Assembly (NCBI GenBank): GCA_013298025.1
Contig: JAAFJE010000015.1
Coordinates: forward strand, 62,001-126,000
Direction: 5' to 3'
DNA length: 64,000 nt
Source of the DNA: Cytophagales bacterium
GTDB lineage: Bacteria > Bacteroidota > Bacteroidia > Cytophagales > Spirosomataceae
The notes beneath the pieces are model-generated. The model had not been told where the DNA came from and made no database searches. It saw only the letters and a list, made by a program, of their open reading frames with translations. Numbering within the stretch: the stretch's first letter is position 1; each line of letters opens with the position of its first letter. Both the position numbers and the translations under genes were made by a program. Positions 1 through 9,049 of this stretch are shown in pieces.

Positions 1-2
1 TA

Positions 3-209
3 AACTTAAAGAAATTTAAGGTTGACCAAATCTATGTTTTGAGAAAACAAAAAAATACAGACAGAGAATATCGTTATGCTGACACCTACAAGAAAAACCC
101 AATTTTTGAAGACGTTGTTCAGCACCTTTTTGACAAAGTTCGCAATCACTTAACTTCTGACTGGGAAGGGGGGATAAGTTACGGACTACAAAAGGGATAC
201 TTAATGTAG
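3..209 (+). CDS. C-terminal fragment of an unknown protein, cut by the left window edge
   Basis: Frame 3 is open from the first bases to a TAG at 207-209, giving 68 residues with no start inside that looks like a true beginning. The composition is soluble and charged, with many Lys, Asp and Tyr residues, and it ends in a Gly/Tyr-rich tail (GISYGLQKGYLM). This looks like the end of a real protein rather than a chance frame, but I do not recognise the family. The reverse-strand frame over the same bases is judged a shadow. Confidence 0.45.
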   Translation, partial: NLKKFKVDQIYVLRKQKNTDREYRYADTYKKNPIFEDVVQHLFDKVRNHLTSDWEGGISYGLQKGYLM

Positions 210-416
210 CCAATGACGAAAGAAGAGCCTCCGCTGTTTAGCATAATGGCGAAACAATTCGTATAACAGCTTTGTAGTGGGTTTAAGAGAAGCTCTTCTA
301 ATGATGTTTCATCCCAAAACCTCACCCACCGCCAAGCCTTGTTCATTATAACCTTGATTTCGGAATGTTGAAAAAGTAAATCAACTATCCGCCACGATTA
401 ATTTGTTGAGAATACT

Positions 417-3400
417 ATGTTGTTGAGAAGAATATTTTTGTGTTGTGCTGTGATGCTGGGCTGTTGTTGGCTGGCCGATTTAGATGCCCTTTCCAACGAT
501 TTGGCTTATGCCCGCAAACGACGCAAACCGCATAAGAAATCGAAAAGATATGTGCGAAAAGTAGTGGTGTCGGCCAAGCCTATTTTTTTTGATTCCTTGG
601 CTGCCCCTCGTTTCAATATCCAAAGCAACCTTAGCGAAACGGCTTGGGTCGATAGCGTATTTGCGACCCTCAACGATGACCAAAAAATCGGACAGTTCTT
701 CATGGCGGCGGTGCATCCCAACAACGGACAGGCTCATCTTCGACGCATCCAAGGACTGATAGACAGCTACGGCGTTGGTGGGGTTATTTTCTTTAAAAGT
801 GACCCTTATCTGCTTGCCCAGTTTAACAACCAGTTGCAAGCCATTGCCAAAGTTCCCTTACTTACGTCTATCGACGGCGAATGGGGCTTGGCGATGCGGA
901 TGAAATATACGATGGCTTTTCCGAAGCAAATTACCTTGGGTGCAATACAAGATAATTCCTTGATTTTCAGAATGGGACAAGAAATTGCTCGTCAATGTAA
1001 AAGACTGGGGATTCATCTCAATTTTGCTCCAGTGGTGGACATCAACAGCAACCCCAACAACCCTATTATTGGGCATCGTTCTTTTGGAGAAGTGCGGGAA
1101 AATGTAGCCGAAAAAAGTGTAGCCTATATGCACGGCATGCAACAAGAACAACTCATTGCCTGTGCCAAGCATTTTCCGGGCCACGGCGATACGCATGGCG
1201 ATTCGCACCGAACCTTGCCGCAGTTGGCCTACAATATAGAACGCCTCAAAGAAGTGGAATTGTACCCGTTCCAAAAACTGATTCAAGATTCTATCAAATC
1301 TATGATTGTTGGGCATTTACAAGTGCCTATTTACGATTGGAAACCAGCTACGCTTTCCCAAAATATTGTCACCAATTTGCTCAAAAACGAAATGGGCTTT
1401 AAAGGGCTGGTGATTACCGATGCCCTTAATATGCGAGGCGTACATACCGAAGGCTATGTGCCAGGAGGCGTTGATTTACAGGCATTTTTGGCAGGAAACG
1501 ACATTTTACTTTGTTCCGAAAATATCCCCGAAGGCATTCGTCGTATCAGAGAAGCGGTGCTATCTGGTGCTATCACACAAGCCGAGGTAGATATGCGTGT
1601 AAAAAAGATTCTACGGGCTAAATATTGGGTAGGCCTGCATCATTTTAATTACATCGAAACGCAAGGTTTACAAGCCGATTTGCATACACCCGAAGCCAGT
1701 AGCATTCGGCAGGTACTTTTCAATCATGCCATTACACTGGTCAAAGATGTACCGAATCTTGTGCCTTTACAAACAAGCAGTAAGTTGGTCAGCATCAGCG
1801 TTGATTCACACATAGGAAATAGTTTCCAACAAGCCCTTGGTACTTTTGCTTCGTTTCAACAATATGCCATTGATGGCAAAACCAATGAGCGTCATTTCAA
1901 CGATATATTACGTAAAATCGACTCTACCCAAACGGTTGTGGTGAGCATTCATCGCATTTCTAATAGTCCTTATGCCCATTTCGGCATTGGCTATGCTTTA
2001 GAAGATTTTATCAAACGACTCGAAAAGAAAACCCGTGTCATTGTATGTGCTTTTGGGAATCCTTACAGCCTGAAATACTTTGCTGAGGCTTCTACCATTG
2101 TGTGCGGCTACGAAGACGAAAAAGATGCTCACTCGGCTGTAGCAGAAGTATTGTTTGGGCGACTGCCAGCTAAAGGTAAATTGCCCGTATCGGTCGAAAA
2201 TCTTTTCAAAGCAGGCGAAGGGCTTTCAACCGACCACCTTGGACTTATCGACAACGTGCAACCCGAAAGCGTAGAAATGAGTGCGTTGGGGCTTTCCAAT
2301 ATTGATACAATTATTAAAAATGCCATTCAAAAACAGGTATTTCCGGGCTGTCAATTGGTCGTAGCACGCAAAGGTCAAATCGTTTATAACCGTAATTTTG
2401 GCAATTTTACCTACGACAACAACGCCACAGCAGTAGCAAACAATACCATTTACGACCTTGCTTCCGTGACAAAAGTAGCGGCTACGTTGCAAGCACTGAT
2501 GTTTTTGTACGACCGTCAGAAGTTTTCTTTAGAAGAAAAGATTTCTCTGTATTTGCCTGAATTACAGGGAACAAACAAAGAGAATTTACTCATCAAAGAT
2601 ATACTATGGCACCAAGCAGGCTTGGTGGCGTACATTCCTTTTTGGCAAAAAACACGCATTCCATTGGGTTGGAAAACAGAGTACTACAATCGGCAAGCTG
2701 ATGAAAGCTATACCTTGCCCGTGGCCGATGGTATGTATGCCAAACCTGCCATTCGAGATTCGGTTTGGCGTTGGGTGATAGAATCGCCTTTGCGTCAGAA
2801 AAAAGGAGAGCATTACGATTTTGTTTATAGCGATTTAGGCTTGATGATGCTACAACATTTGGTCGAAAAACTGACAGGACAACCCTTGGATGTGTTTGTC
2901 AAACAAACTTTTTATGAACCGCTAGGCATGACTACCACAGGCTTTAATCCTTTACAAACCTTTACCAAAAGCCAAATTGCACCCACCGAAAACGATACCG
3001 CTTTCAGAGGTAAACAAGTACAAGGAACGGTGCAAGACCAAACTGCAGCCATGCTTGGAGGCGTTTCGGGTCATGCAGGGTTGTTTAGTTCTGCCAGTGA
3101 TTTAGCCAAACTCATGCAAATGAACCTCAACAATGGTGCTTTTCTAGGTAAAAGATATTTCAACGAAAATACCGTAAAATACTTTGCCCAAACCACTTCT
3201 ACACGAAGTCACAGGGCTTTGGGTTGGGACAAACGCCCAAGCGATGGAGGCAGTAGCTATGTGTCGTCGATGGCTTCGGCAAGTTCGTTTGGGCATTCGG
3301 GTTATACAGGCACATTGGTATGGGTGGACCCCGCCAAAGACTTGGTATTTGTGTTTCTTTCCAATCGGGTATATCCTTCGGCAAGCAACAACAAAATCAA

Positions 3401-3455
3401 TACCTTGCACATTCGTCGCAAGATTATGGACGAAGTGTATAAATCGTTGAAGTAA
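417..3455 (+). CDS. GH3 beta-N-acetylhexosaminidase fused to a beta-lactamase-like serine hydrolase
   Basis: This is a two-domain exported protein of 1012 residues. An N-terminal hydrophobic signal (about residues 1-25) is followed by a GH3 domain of NagZ type. The NagZ signature KHFPGHGDTHGDSH lies at residues 251-264, and the probable nucleophile is Asp335 in VITDALNM. From about residue 640 there is a class C beta-lactamase/DD-peptidase fold with the S-x-x-K motif SVTK (Ser683, Lys686), YSD as the second motif and HSG as the third. NagZ enzymes remove GlcNAc from muropeptides, and the second domain could act on peptide or ester bonds of cell-wall material. The fusion is known in Bacteroidota. 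Its substrate is inferred, not shown. Confidence 0.9.
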   Translation: MLLRRIFLCCAVMLGCCWLADLDALSNDLAYARKRRKPHKKSKRYVRKVVVSAKPIFFDSLAAPRFNIQSNLSETAWVDSVFATLNDDQKIGQFFMAAVHPNNGQAHLRRIQGLIDSYGVGGVIFFKSDPYLLAQFNNQLQAIAKVPLLTSIDGEWGLAMRMKYTMAFPKQITLGAIQDNSLIFRMGQEIARQCKRLGIHLNFAPVVDINSNPNNPIIGHRSFGEVRENVAEKSVAYMHGMQQEQLIACAKHFPGHGDTHGDSHRTLPQLAYNIERLKEVELYPFQKLIQDSIKSMIVGHLQVPIYDWKPATLSQNIVTNLLKNEMGFKGLVITDALNMRGVHTEGYVPGGVDLQAFLAGNDILLCSENIPEGIRRIREAVLSGAITQAEVDMRVKKILRAKYWVGLHHFNYIETQGLQADLHTPEASSIRQVLFNHAITLVKDVPNLVPLQTSSKLVSISVDSHIGNSFQQALGTFASFQQYAIDGKTNERHFNDILRKIDSTQTVVVSIHRISNSPYAHFGIGYALEDFIKRLEKKTRVIVCAFGNPYSLKYFAEASTIVCGYEDEKDAHSAVAEVLFGRLPAKGKLPVSVENLFKAGEGLSTDHLGLIDNVQPESVEMSALGLSNIDTIIKNAIQKQVFPGCQLVVARKGQIVYNRNFGNFTYDNNATAVANNTIYDLASVTKVAATLQALMFLYDRQKFSLEEKISLYLPELQGTNKENLLIKDILWHQAGLVAYIPFWQKTRIPLGWKTEYYNRQADESYTLPVADGMYAKPAIRDSVWRWVIESPLRQKKGEHYDFVYSDLGLMMLQHLVEKLTGQPLDVFVKQTFYEPLGMTTTGFNPLQTFTKSQIAPTENDTAFRGKQVQGTVQDQTAAMLGGVSGHAGLFSSASDLAKLMQMNLNNGAFLGKRYFNENTVKYFAQTTSTRSHRALGWDKRPSDGGSSYVSSMASASSFGHSGYTGTLVWVDPAKDLVFVFLSNRVYPSASNNKINTLHIRRKIMDEVYKSLK

Positions 3456-3484
3456 AAATCCTAAACCGACAACCAACGTAACAG

Positions 3485-4075
3485 ATGAATTTTACAAGCA
3501 TAATACAATACCTTGTAAGTAATTGGTTAGAAAACCTTGGTATTCTCACGACCTTGATTTGTGTGTGGATGAATACCAAACAAAATATTTGGGGATGGTT
3601 TTGGGGAATTATCTGTTGTAGTATTTATGCCTATATTTTTTGGCAGGCAAATTTGTATTCAGACATGGAGCTACAAGGGGTATATGTTGCCCTGAGTGCG
3701 TATGGTTGGTACCAATGGAAATTTGGAGGAAAGCAAGAAACGTACCTTCCTGTATCGCATACGCCTCGGATGCAATGGTATATCGCCGTAATGATTGGGG
3801 CAGTTTTTGCCTTGGTATCGGGCTATTTACACCAAAACCTCACCGATGCCAGCCTACCATACGCCGATTCTACACTCACAGGGATTAGTTTGGTAGCACA
3901 GTGGATGATGGCTAGAAAATACATAGAAAACTGGATTTTATGGATGATTGCCAATGTTGGTTATATTATTTTATATATGCAAAAATCGCTTTATAGCACC
4001 AGTTTTTTATATATACTCTTGTTGCTTTTGGCTGTAAAAGGCTACGTGGATTGGAAGAAAACTATACGCACATAA
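3485..4075 (+). CDS. pnuC: PnuC-family nicotinamide riboside (vitamin) transporter
   Basis: A 196-residue integral membrane protein with about seven hydrophobic segments and the Trp-rich PnuC features: an N-terminal segment ending in a WMNTKQNIWGW-type loop, and the SAYGWYQWKFGG region after the third segment. PnuC proteins carry nicotinamide riboside by facilitated diffusion, with trapping by an intracellular kinase. No such kinase gene is adjacent, so a related substrate such as thiamine is possible. It starts 29 bp after the GH3 gene and may share its transcript. Confidence 0.9.
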   Translation: MNFTSIIQYLVSNWLENLGILTTLICVWMNTKQNIWGWFWGIICCSIYAYIFWQANLYSDMELQGVYVALSAYGWYQWKFGGKQETYLPVSHTPRMQWYIAVMIGAVFALVSGYLHQNLTDASLPYADSTLTGISLVAQWMMARKYIENWILWMIANVGYIILYMQKSLYSTSFLYILLLLLAVKGYVDWKKTIRT

Positions 4076-4157
4076 ATCAAGGGGGAATTGTTAATCATAA
4101 AATAGTGCTACGAAGGATTTTGTCTTGTTCAAAAGCGTTCTTATTATTCGCATTTTT

Positions 4158-4224
4158 TGGGGTAGCGGCAACTCTTGCAGTTGCCTCACTCAACATGGCA
4201 ACCGCAAGGGTTGCCGCTACCCCA
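4158..4224. repeat. REP-like palindrome made of two nested hairpins
   Basis: Two 28-nt arms (4158-4185 and 4197-4224) are inverted copies with two mismatches, separated by an 11-nt loop. Each arm is also a hairpin on its own: arm 1 pairs GGCAACT with AGTTGCC, and arm 2 pairs GGCAACC with GGTTGCC. The two differences between arms fall on the two partners of one base pair, so pairing is kept within each arm. This is the form of REP/BIME-type or small non-autonomous elements. It lies in the intergenic gap between pnuC and pbpC. Confidence 0.75.
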
Positions 4225-4304
4225 ATTCTATTTGAAAGATAAAACCAAACTTTCGTACAGCACTAATCATAAAATTAAAAACGTCATTCACTCAATAGGT
4301 TTTT

Positions 4305-6614
4305 ATGCAAAAATGGGTCGAAAAAATAAGGCATAACCGATGGATAAAAGCAATGGCAGGGCTTTTGCTTTTGGTATTGTTGCTTGATTTTTGTTTTCCT
4401 TTTGAGGTAAAACCACAGTACTCGACCTTGGTGCTAGATGCCGACGGGAAGCTGCTTCATGCTTTTCTGAATCCTCAAGACAAATGGCGGATGCCAACCG
4501 AAGCACAAGACATTACACCTGCACTCGAAAAGGCTATTTTGTTTAAAGAAGACCGTTGGTTTCGCTACCATTTTGGCATCAATCCTCTGGCAGTTGCGAG
4601 GGCTTTTTTCCGAAATATTATCAAAGGCAAACGAACCTCTGGAGCAAGTACCATCACCATGCAAGTAGTACGCCTATTGCATCCTGCCAAGCGTACTTAC
4701 GGACATAAATTGCTAGAAATGTGGCGAGCCATACAGCTAGAGCTTCATTATTCTAAAGACGAAATCCTGCAAATGTATGTGAGCTTAGTGCCTTATAGTT
4801 CCAATATAGAGGGTTTAAAATCAGCTTCTTATCTTTTTTTTCAAAAATCTCCCGAAGTTCTTAGTTTAGCCGAAATCGTTACATTGACCATCATACCCAA
4901 CCGTCCGTCGAGCTTGCGTTTGGGTGTCAATAATGCGTTGATTGTACAAGAAAGAAATCGTTGGTTGAAACAATATGAAGAAGCAGGCGTTTTTTCTAGC
5001 GAAGAAATTGCTGATGCCTTGCTAGAACCCTTGGATGTAAGCCGACACGCAGCACCGAAACTAGCCCCACATTTGTCCATTCGTTTGCATAAAACGCATC
5101 CTGAACAAGCCATTTTGCATACGCATATCAAACGCAATAAGCAATTGTATGCCGAGCAGTTGGTCAAAAATTATGTGCAACGCCTCGAAACCATGCACAT
5201 CCGCAATGCCGCTGTATTGGTGATAAACAACCAAACCCAAGCCATTGAAGCATACATCGGTTCGGCTGATTTTAATAAAACAAATGATGGCGGACAAGTA
5301 GATGGCATTCAGGCGATTCGCTCGCCGGGAAGTACGCTCAAACCCTTGTTGTACGGCTTGGCTTTCGACGAAGGAATTTATACCCCCAAGTCGCAGTTGT
5401 ACGATGTACCAACCAATTTTAACGGCTTTGAGCCAGAGAATTTCGATAAAATTTTTCATGGAAAAGTAAGCGTAGAGTTTGCCTTAGCCAATTCGCTCAA
5501 TATTCCTGCGGTGCGTGTATTGCAGCGTATTTCTACGCCTTTGATGGTCGAAAAACTTAAAAAAGCGGAATTTCAAAGTATTAAAAAAAATGCTTCTAAA
5601 TTGGGCTTATCGCTTGCCTTGGGCGGTTGTGGCGTTACCCTCGAAGAGCTGACCAACCTGTTTGCTTCGTATGCTCATGGAGGCAATTTCGTCAAAGCAA
5701 GCTTTTTAGCAAAAGAGTCACCAGCCACACCACAGGCTTTGCTTTCGGAAGAAGCGACGTTTTTCGTCAATACCATTTTAAGTCAAGTGACTCGCCCCGA
5801 TTTGCCCAACAATTACGAATACACCTACCGAATGCCTAAAATTGCTTGGAAAACAGGCACATCATTTGGGAAAAAAGACGCTTGGAGTATTGGCTACAAT
5901 GCCCATTATACCGTAGGCGTTTGGGTAGGAAATTTCTCTGGCGAAGGCGTACCCGAATTGTCGGGAGCTAATATTGCTACGCCTTTGTTGTTTGATATTT
6001 TTAATACCATTGATTACAATTCTTCGGCAAAATGGTTTGTACCGAGCAGTAAAATAGGCTTGCGTAAAATTTGTGCCGAATCGGGCGATTTGCCCAATAC
6101 TTTTTGTACGCATCAATTGATAGATTATTACATTGAAGGCATTTCGCATACCCGTACCTGTACGCATCTACAAAATATCTGGGTCAATGCCAGTGCTTCG
6201 ATGCGTTATTGTGGGGCTTGTGTGCCAGACAGTGGTGCCGTGCAACGGCCGTATCCGTCTTATGCTCCAGAACTGGTTAGTTGGTTTGAATACAAGCATA
6301 TTCATTACGAAAGAATGCCTCCGCATAACCCTGCGTGCATGGAAATTTCTCACCAAAACGCCCCCGTGATTGTTTATCCAACCGACGGAGCGGAGTACAT
6401 ACTCAACCCGAAAGAAGCAACGCAATTGATGTTGAGTTGCCAAACCAACAATGCCACCAAAACCGTGTATTGGTACATCAATGACAAACTTTACCAAAAG
6501 GCTTCGCCTACGGCCAATATATTTTTTGAACCACCTGCTGGCAGGGTTAAAATTTCCTGTGCCGACGACCAAGGCAATAATGCCAATAGTTGGATTACGG
6601 TGAAAAAAGAATAA
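4305..6614 (+). CDS. pbpC: Penicillin-binding protein 1C (glycosyltransferase/transpeptidase)
   Basis: A 769-residue bifunctional class A PBP that polymerises and cross-links peptidoglycan in the periplasm. One membrane anchor (about residues 15-33) is followed by a GT51 domain with catalytic Glu82 in KEDRWF and the SGASTITMQ motif. The transpeptidase domain follows, with Ser343-T-L-Lys346, SLN and KTGTS (516-520). The C-terminal 90 or so residues are a BiPBP_C domain, which defines the PbpC subgroup. In many bacteria pbpC is next to an alpha-2-macroglobulin gene; none is visible here. Confidence 0.95.
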   Translation: MQKWVEKIRHNRWIKAMAGLLLLVLLLDFCFPFEVKPQYSTLVLDADGKLLHAFLNPQDKWRMPTEAQDITPALEKAILFKEDRWFRYHFGINPLAVARAFFRNIIKGKRTSGASTITMQVVRLLHPAKRTYGHKLLEMWRAIQLELHYSKDEILQMYVSLVPYSSNIEGLKSASYLFFQKSPEVLSLAEIVTLTIIPNRPSSLRLGVNNALIVQERNRWLKQYEEAGVFSSEEIADALLEPLDVSRHAAPKLAPHLSIRLHKTHPEQAILHTHIKRNKQLYAEQLVKNYVQRLETMHIRNAAVLVINNQTQAIEAYIGSADFNKTNDGGQVDGIQAIRSPGSTLKPLLYGLAFDEGIYTPKSQLYDVPTNFNGFEPENFDKIFHGKVSVEFALANSLNIPAVRVLQRISTPLMVEKLKKAEFQSIKKNASKLGLSLALGGCGVTLEELTNLFASYAHGGNFVKASFLAKESPATPQALLSEEATFFVNTILSQVTRPDLPNNYEYTYRMPKIAWKTGTSFGKKDAWSIGYNAHYTVGVWVGNFSGEGVPELSGANIATPLLFDIFNTIDYNSSAKWFVPSSKIGLRKICAESGDLPNTFCTHQLIDYYIEGISHTRTCTHLQNIWVNASASMRYCGACVPDSGAVQRPYPSYAPELVSWFEYKHIHYERMPPHNPACMEISHQNAPVIVYPTDGAEYILNPKEATQLMLSCQTNNATKTVYWYINDKLYQKASPTANIFFEPPAGRVKISCADDQGNNANSWITVKKE

Positions 6615-6642
6615 AGTGATAATTGCATTGACAAAAGATTCC

Positions 6643-7488
6643 ATGACTTTGACCATGAACGTACAAGGACACAGAGGATGCCGAGGCTTACGCCCCGAAA
6701 ACACATTAGAGGCTTTTTTATATGCCCTCAGCTTTCCGATACAAACCCTTGAAATGGATGTTTGTATGAGCCAAGATGCTCAGGTAGTGGTATCGCATGA
6801 GCCTTATATGAATGCCTTGTTTTGTAGCCTGCCTACTGGCAAAGCCCTTACGCCCAGCAATGCCCGCAAGCATAATCTATACGCAATGCCTTACAGCCTG
6901 ATTCGTCAGTATGATTCGGGTAAAAGAGGTAATCGGCTGTTTCCAAACCAAGTACCCATGCCAGCGTATAAACCCTTGTTGCAAGAAGTATTAGAAACCT
7001 GCGAAAATTTCTGTCAAATTCACCAACGAACGCCCATTCATTACAACATCGAAATCAAATCTGAACCCAAAGAATACGGCATCAGCCAACCTGCGTCGGT
7101 GGCGGTTTTTTGCGATGCGGTTTTTGCAAAACTCCGAGCCATTCCTGCGGAAAGAATCATTGTACAAAGTTTTGATTTTGCTATTTTACAGTATTGTCAT
7201 GCACAAATACAACAAGGCGTTTTTCCCCCCGTGCGGTTGTCGGCATTGGTCAATTATGAAGGCATCAAACCTAGTTTAGCCAAATTGGGCTTTACGCCAG
7301 CCATTTTTAGTCCTTATTTTAAATCGCTTACGCAAGGCAAGATAGCCTTGTGCCATCAGAAAGAAATGCAGGTCATTCCGTGGACGGTCAATGACCCCAC
7401 CGCCATGCGGCAATTGATGCAATGGAACGTAGATGGGCTTATCACCGATTATCCAGACGAAGCCACCAAGCTTTTAGCAAGCCTATAA
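6643..7488 (+). CDS. Glycerophosphodiester phosphodiesterase
   Basis: A 281-residue GDPD-family TIM barrel that hydrolyses glycerophosphodiesters to glycerol 3-phosphate and an alcohol. The family N-terminal motif GHRGCRGLRPENT is present, followed by the metal-binding EMDV and the catalytic HEP region (VVSHEPYMN), and IPWTVND near the end. No signal peptide is evident, so it is probably cytoplasmic. The ATG at 6643 is chosen because it starts shortly before the first strand; a GTG at 6616 is possible. The gene follows pbpC closely and is likely co-transcribed with it. Confidence 0.9.
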   Translation: MTLTMNVQGHRGCRGLRPENTLEAFLYALSFPIQTLEMDVCMSQDAQVVVSHEPYMNALFCSLPTGKALTPSNARKHNLYAMPYSLIRQYDSGKRGNRLFPNQVPMPAYKPLLQEVLETCENFCQIHQRTPIHYNIEIKSEPKEYGISQPASVAVFCDAVFAKLRAIPAERIIVQSFDFAILQYCHAQIQQGVFPPVRLSALVNYEGIKPSLAKLGFTPAIFSPYFKSLTQGKIALCHQKEMQVIPWTVNDPTAMRQLMQWNVDGLITDYPDEATKLLASL

Positions 7489-7538
7489 ATTCGTGTAGTC
7501 TTCTTGCTTTTCGCTTCTTTTCTAAAGCATTCTTCTTC

Positions 7539-7546
7539 TATATTTG
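7539..7546 (+). promoter_or_regulatory. Candidate -7 promoter element for ispE
   Basis: TATATTTG matches the Bacteroidota TAnnTTTG -7 consensus and lies 20 nt before the ispE ATG. No good TTTG is found 19-21 nt upstream, so this is a partial match. Confidence 0.4.
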
Positions 7547-7566
7547 CAGGGAAATTATACAAAACT

Positions 7567-8376
7567 ATGCTAACTTTTCCCAACGCCAAAATCAATATTG
7601 GTTTACACATCACCGCCAAGCGAGCCGACGGTTTTCATAACCTCGAATCGTGTTTTTATCCTGTAGGTTGGTCAGATGCCCTCGAAATACTTCCTGCCGA
7701 AAAGCTCAGTTTTCAAAGCTCTGGCATTGCCATTCCGGGCGACCCCAACCATAACCTTTGTTTGAAAGCCTACCAATTGCTCAAAGCCGATTTTGATTTA
7801 CCTCCCGTACAAATTCATTTACACAAAGTTGTACCCATTGGGGCAGGCATGGGTGGTGGTTCGTCGGATGGAGCTTTTACCATCAAAACATTAAACCAAT
7901 TATTCGAGTTATCTCTTTCAACGGAAGCAATGCAAAACTATGCACGCAAGCTTGGGAGCGATTGTGCCTTTTTTATCGAAAATAAAGCACAATTTTGTTT
8001 TGGCAAAGGCGATGAATTTGAAGATATTAGGGTAGATTTAGCTGGAAAAACCTTGGTGTTGGTCAATCCGATGATTCATATTTCAACGGCGGAGGCATAT
8101 TCAGGCGTAAAGCCACAAGCCCCTGCGATTCATTTACCAGAAGCATTGGCTGCTCCTATCGAAACATGGAAAAACAGCTTAGTCAACGATTTTGAAAAAC
8201 ATTTATTACCCAAATACCCTGCCATAGCCCAAGTAAAAGAAGAGCTATACGCTTTAGGTGCAAGCTATGCCAGTATGACAGGCTCAGGCTCTACGGTTTT
8301 TGGTATATTCGACAATAACATCGCATTAAATCAAGCATTTAGCAACTATATGGTTTGGCAAGGGATTTTAAACTAA
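7567..8376 (+). CDS. ispE: 4-diphosphocytidyl-2-C-methyl-D-erythritol kinase
   Basis: A 269-residue GHMP kinase that phosphorylates CDP-methylerythritol in the MEP route to isoprenoids. The N-terminus (FPNAKINIGL) is the family's first strand, and the ATP-binding loop reads PIGAGMGGGSSDGAF. The C-terminal motif MTGSGSTVFGIF is also present. The ATG at 7567 is chosen over one at 7504 because the earlier start would add a non-conserved tail that overlaps the promoter-like element. The next gene begins 6 bp downstream. Confidence 0.95.
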   Translation: MLTFPNAKINIGLHITAKRADGFHNLESCFYPVGWSDALEILPAEKLSFQSSGIAIPGDPNHNLCLKAYQLLKADFDLPPVQIHLHKVVPIGAGMGGGSSDGAFTIKTLNQLFELSLSTEAMQNYARKLGSDCAFFIENKAQFCFGKGDEFEDIRVDLAGKTLVLVNPMIHISTAEAYSGVKPQAPAIHLPEALAAPIETWKNSLVNDFEKHLLPKYPAIAQVKEELYALGASYASMTGSGSTVFGIFDNNIALNQAFSNYMVWQGILN

Positions 8377-8382
8377 TTTCTT

Positions 8383-8958
8383 ATGCAAAGACGAGAACCT
8401 TTTAAATTTATGTTACAATTGGCCATGTTTGGCAGTGGTCTGTTATTTTTGGGATTATTGGTTTTTTATACCATCTTACAACGCCCCGAAGCAGGTTTTG
8501 GGCAATTGATTTTGCCTCAAATTTTTTGGGCTTCAACGCTATTGATGCTCATTAGTAGTCTTACTTTACACTTGGCTCATTTGTATTTTAAACAAGACAA
8601 ATACCCTACTTTTCGCTTTTACATGGGTTTTACCCTCTCGTTAGGCATCTGTTTTATTGTGATGCAATTGATTGGCTGGCAGCAATTGTTTCAACTCAAC
8701 GCCAATGCCGCCGTGCGTACTTCAAGAGGATTTATCATTATTTTATCGGGTTTGCACATTTTACATATTTTTGCAGGCTTGATTTTTTTAATCAAAGTTT
8801 TTATAGAACTACTCCGCCGCCGCTCCTATGTAGAAACCTTTGTGTACTCGGTCAACCCACCTAATCAACTCAAAATCAACCTCATTATCTTTTATTGGCA
8901 TTTTGTGGACGTACTTTGGTTGATTTTATTTATGTTTCTATGCTGGCATCATCGCTAA
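8383..8958 (+). CDS. Stand-alone heme-copper oxidase subunit III-like membrane protein
   Basis: A 191-residue protein with five predicted membrane helices. The last two segments match cytochrome c oxidase subunit III, with GLHILHIFAG and the end motif YWHFVDVLWLILF. Subunit III normally sits in an oxidase operon with subunits I and II. Here it is alone, 6 bp behind ispE, so it may be an extra or divergent subunit III rather than the main one. Assignment to the fold is firm; the partner is unknown. Confidence 0.85.
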   Translation: MQRREPFKFMLQLAMFGSGLLFLGLLVFYTILQRPEAGFGQLILPQIFWASTLLMLISSLTLHLAHLYFKQDKYPTFRFYMGFTLSLGICFIVMQLIGWQQLFQLNANAAVRTSRGFIIILSGLHILHIFAGLIFLIKVFIELLRRRSYVETFVYSVNPPNQLKINLIIFYWHFVDVLWLILFMFLCWHHR

Positions 8959-9017
8959 ATGCAAGCTTGAGTAGGCAAAAAAGTATAACGAAATGCAGAG
9001 ATTATATAATTTACTGG

Positions 9018-9025
9018 TAGTTTTG
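9018..9025 (+). promoter_or_regulatory. Candidate -7 promoter element for the FecI-like sigma gene
   Basis: TAGTTTTG fits TAnnTTTG and lies 24 nt before the ATG of the sigma factor gene. The matching upstream TTTG is not visible. Confidence 0.4.
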
Positions 9026-9049
9026 CAAAGAGATGTATAAGCAACAGCT

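Noticed and set aside
16-213. 65-codon reverse frame at the left edge
   Set aside because: It lies over a forward frame with better protein-like composition; Cys/Phe-rich shadow sequence.
858-1316. Long reverse frame inside the GH3 gene (152 codons)
   Set aside because: Mirror of a strongly coding region; the forward frame holds the complete family motifs.
4051-4242. 63-codon forward frame between pnuC and pbpC
   Set aside because: Its second half is only the translated palindrome at 4158-4224, and its start overlaps pnuC; no family resemblance.
6168-6704. Reverse frame of 178 codons across the pbpC end
   Set aside because: Antisense to the PBP C-terminal domain; no recognisable domain and it spans a gene border.
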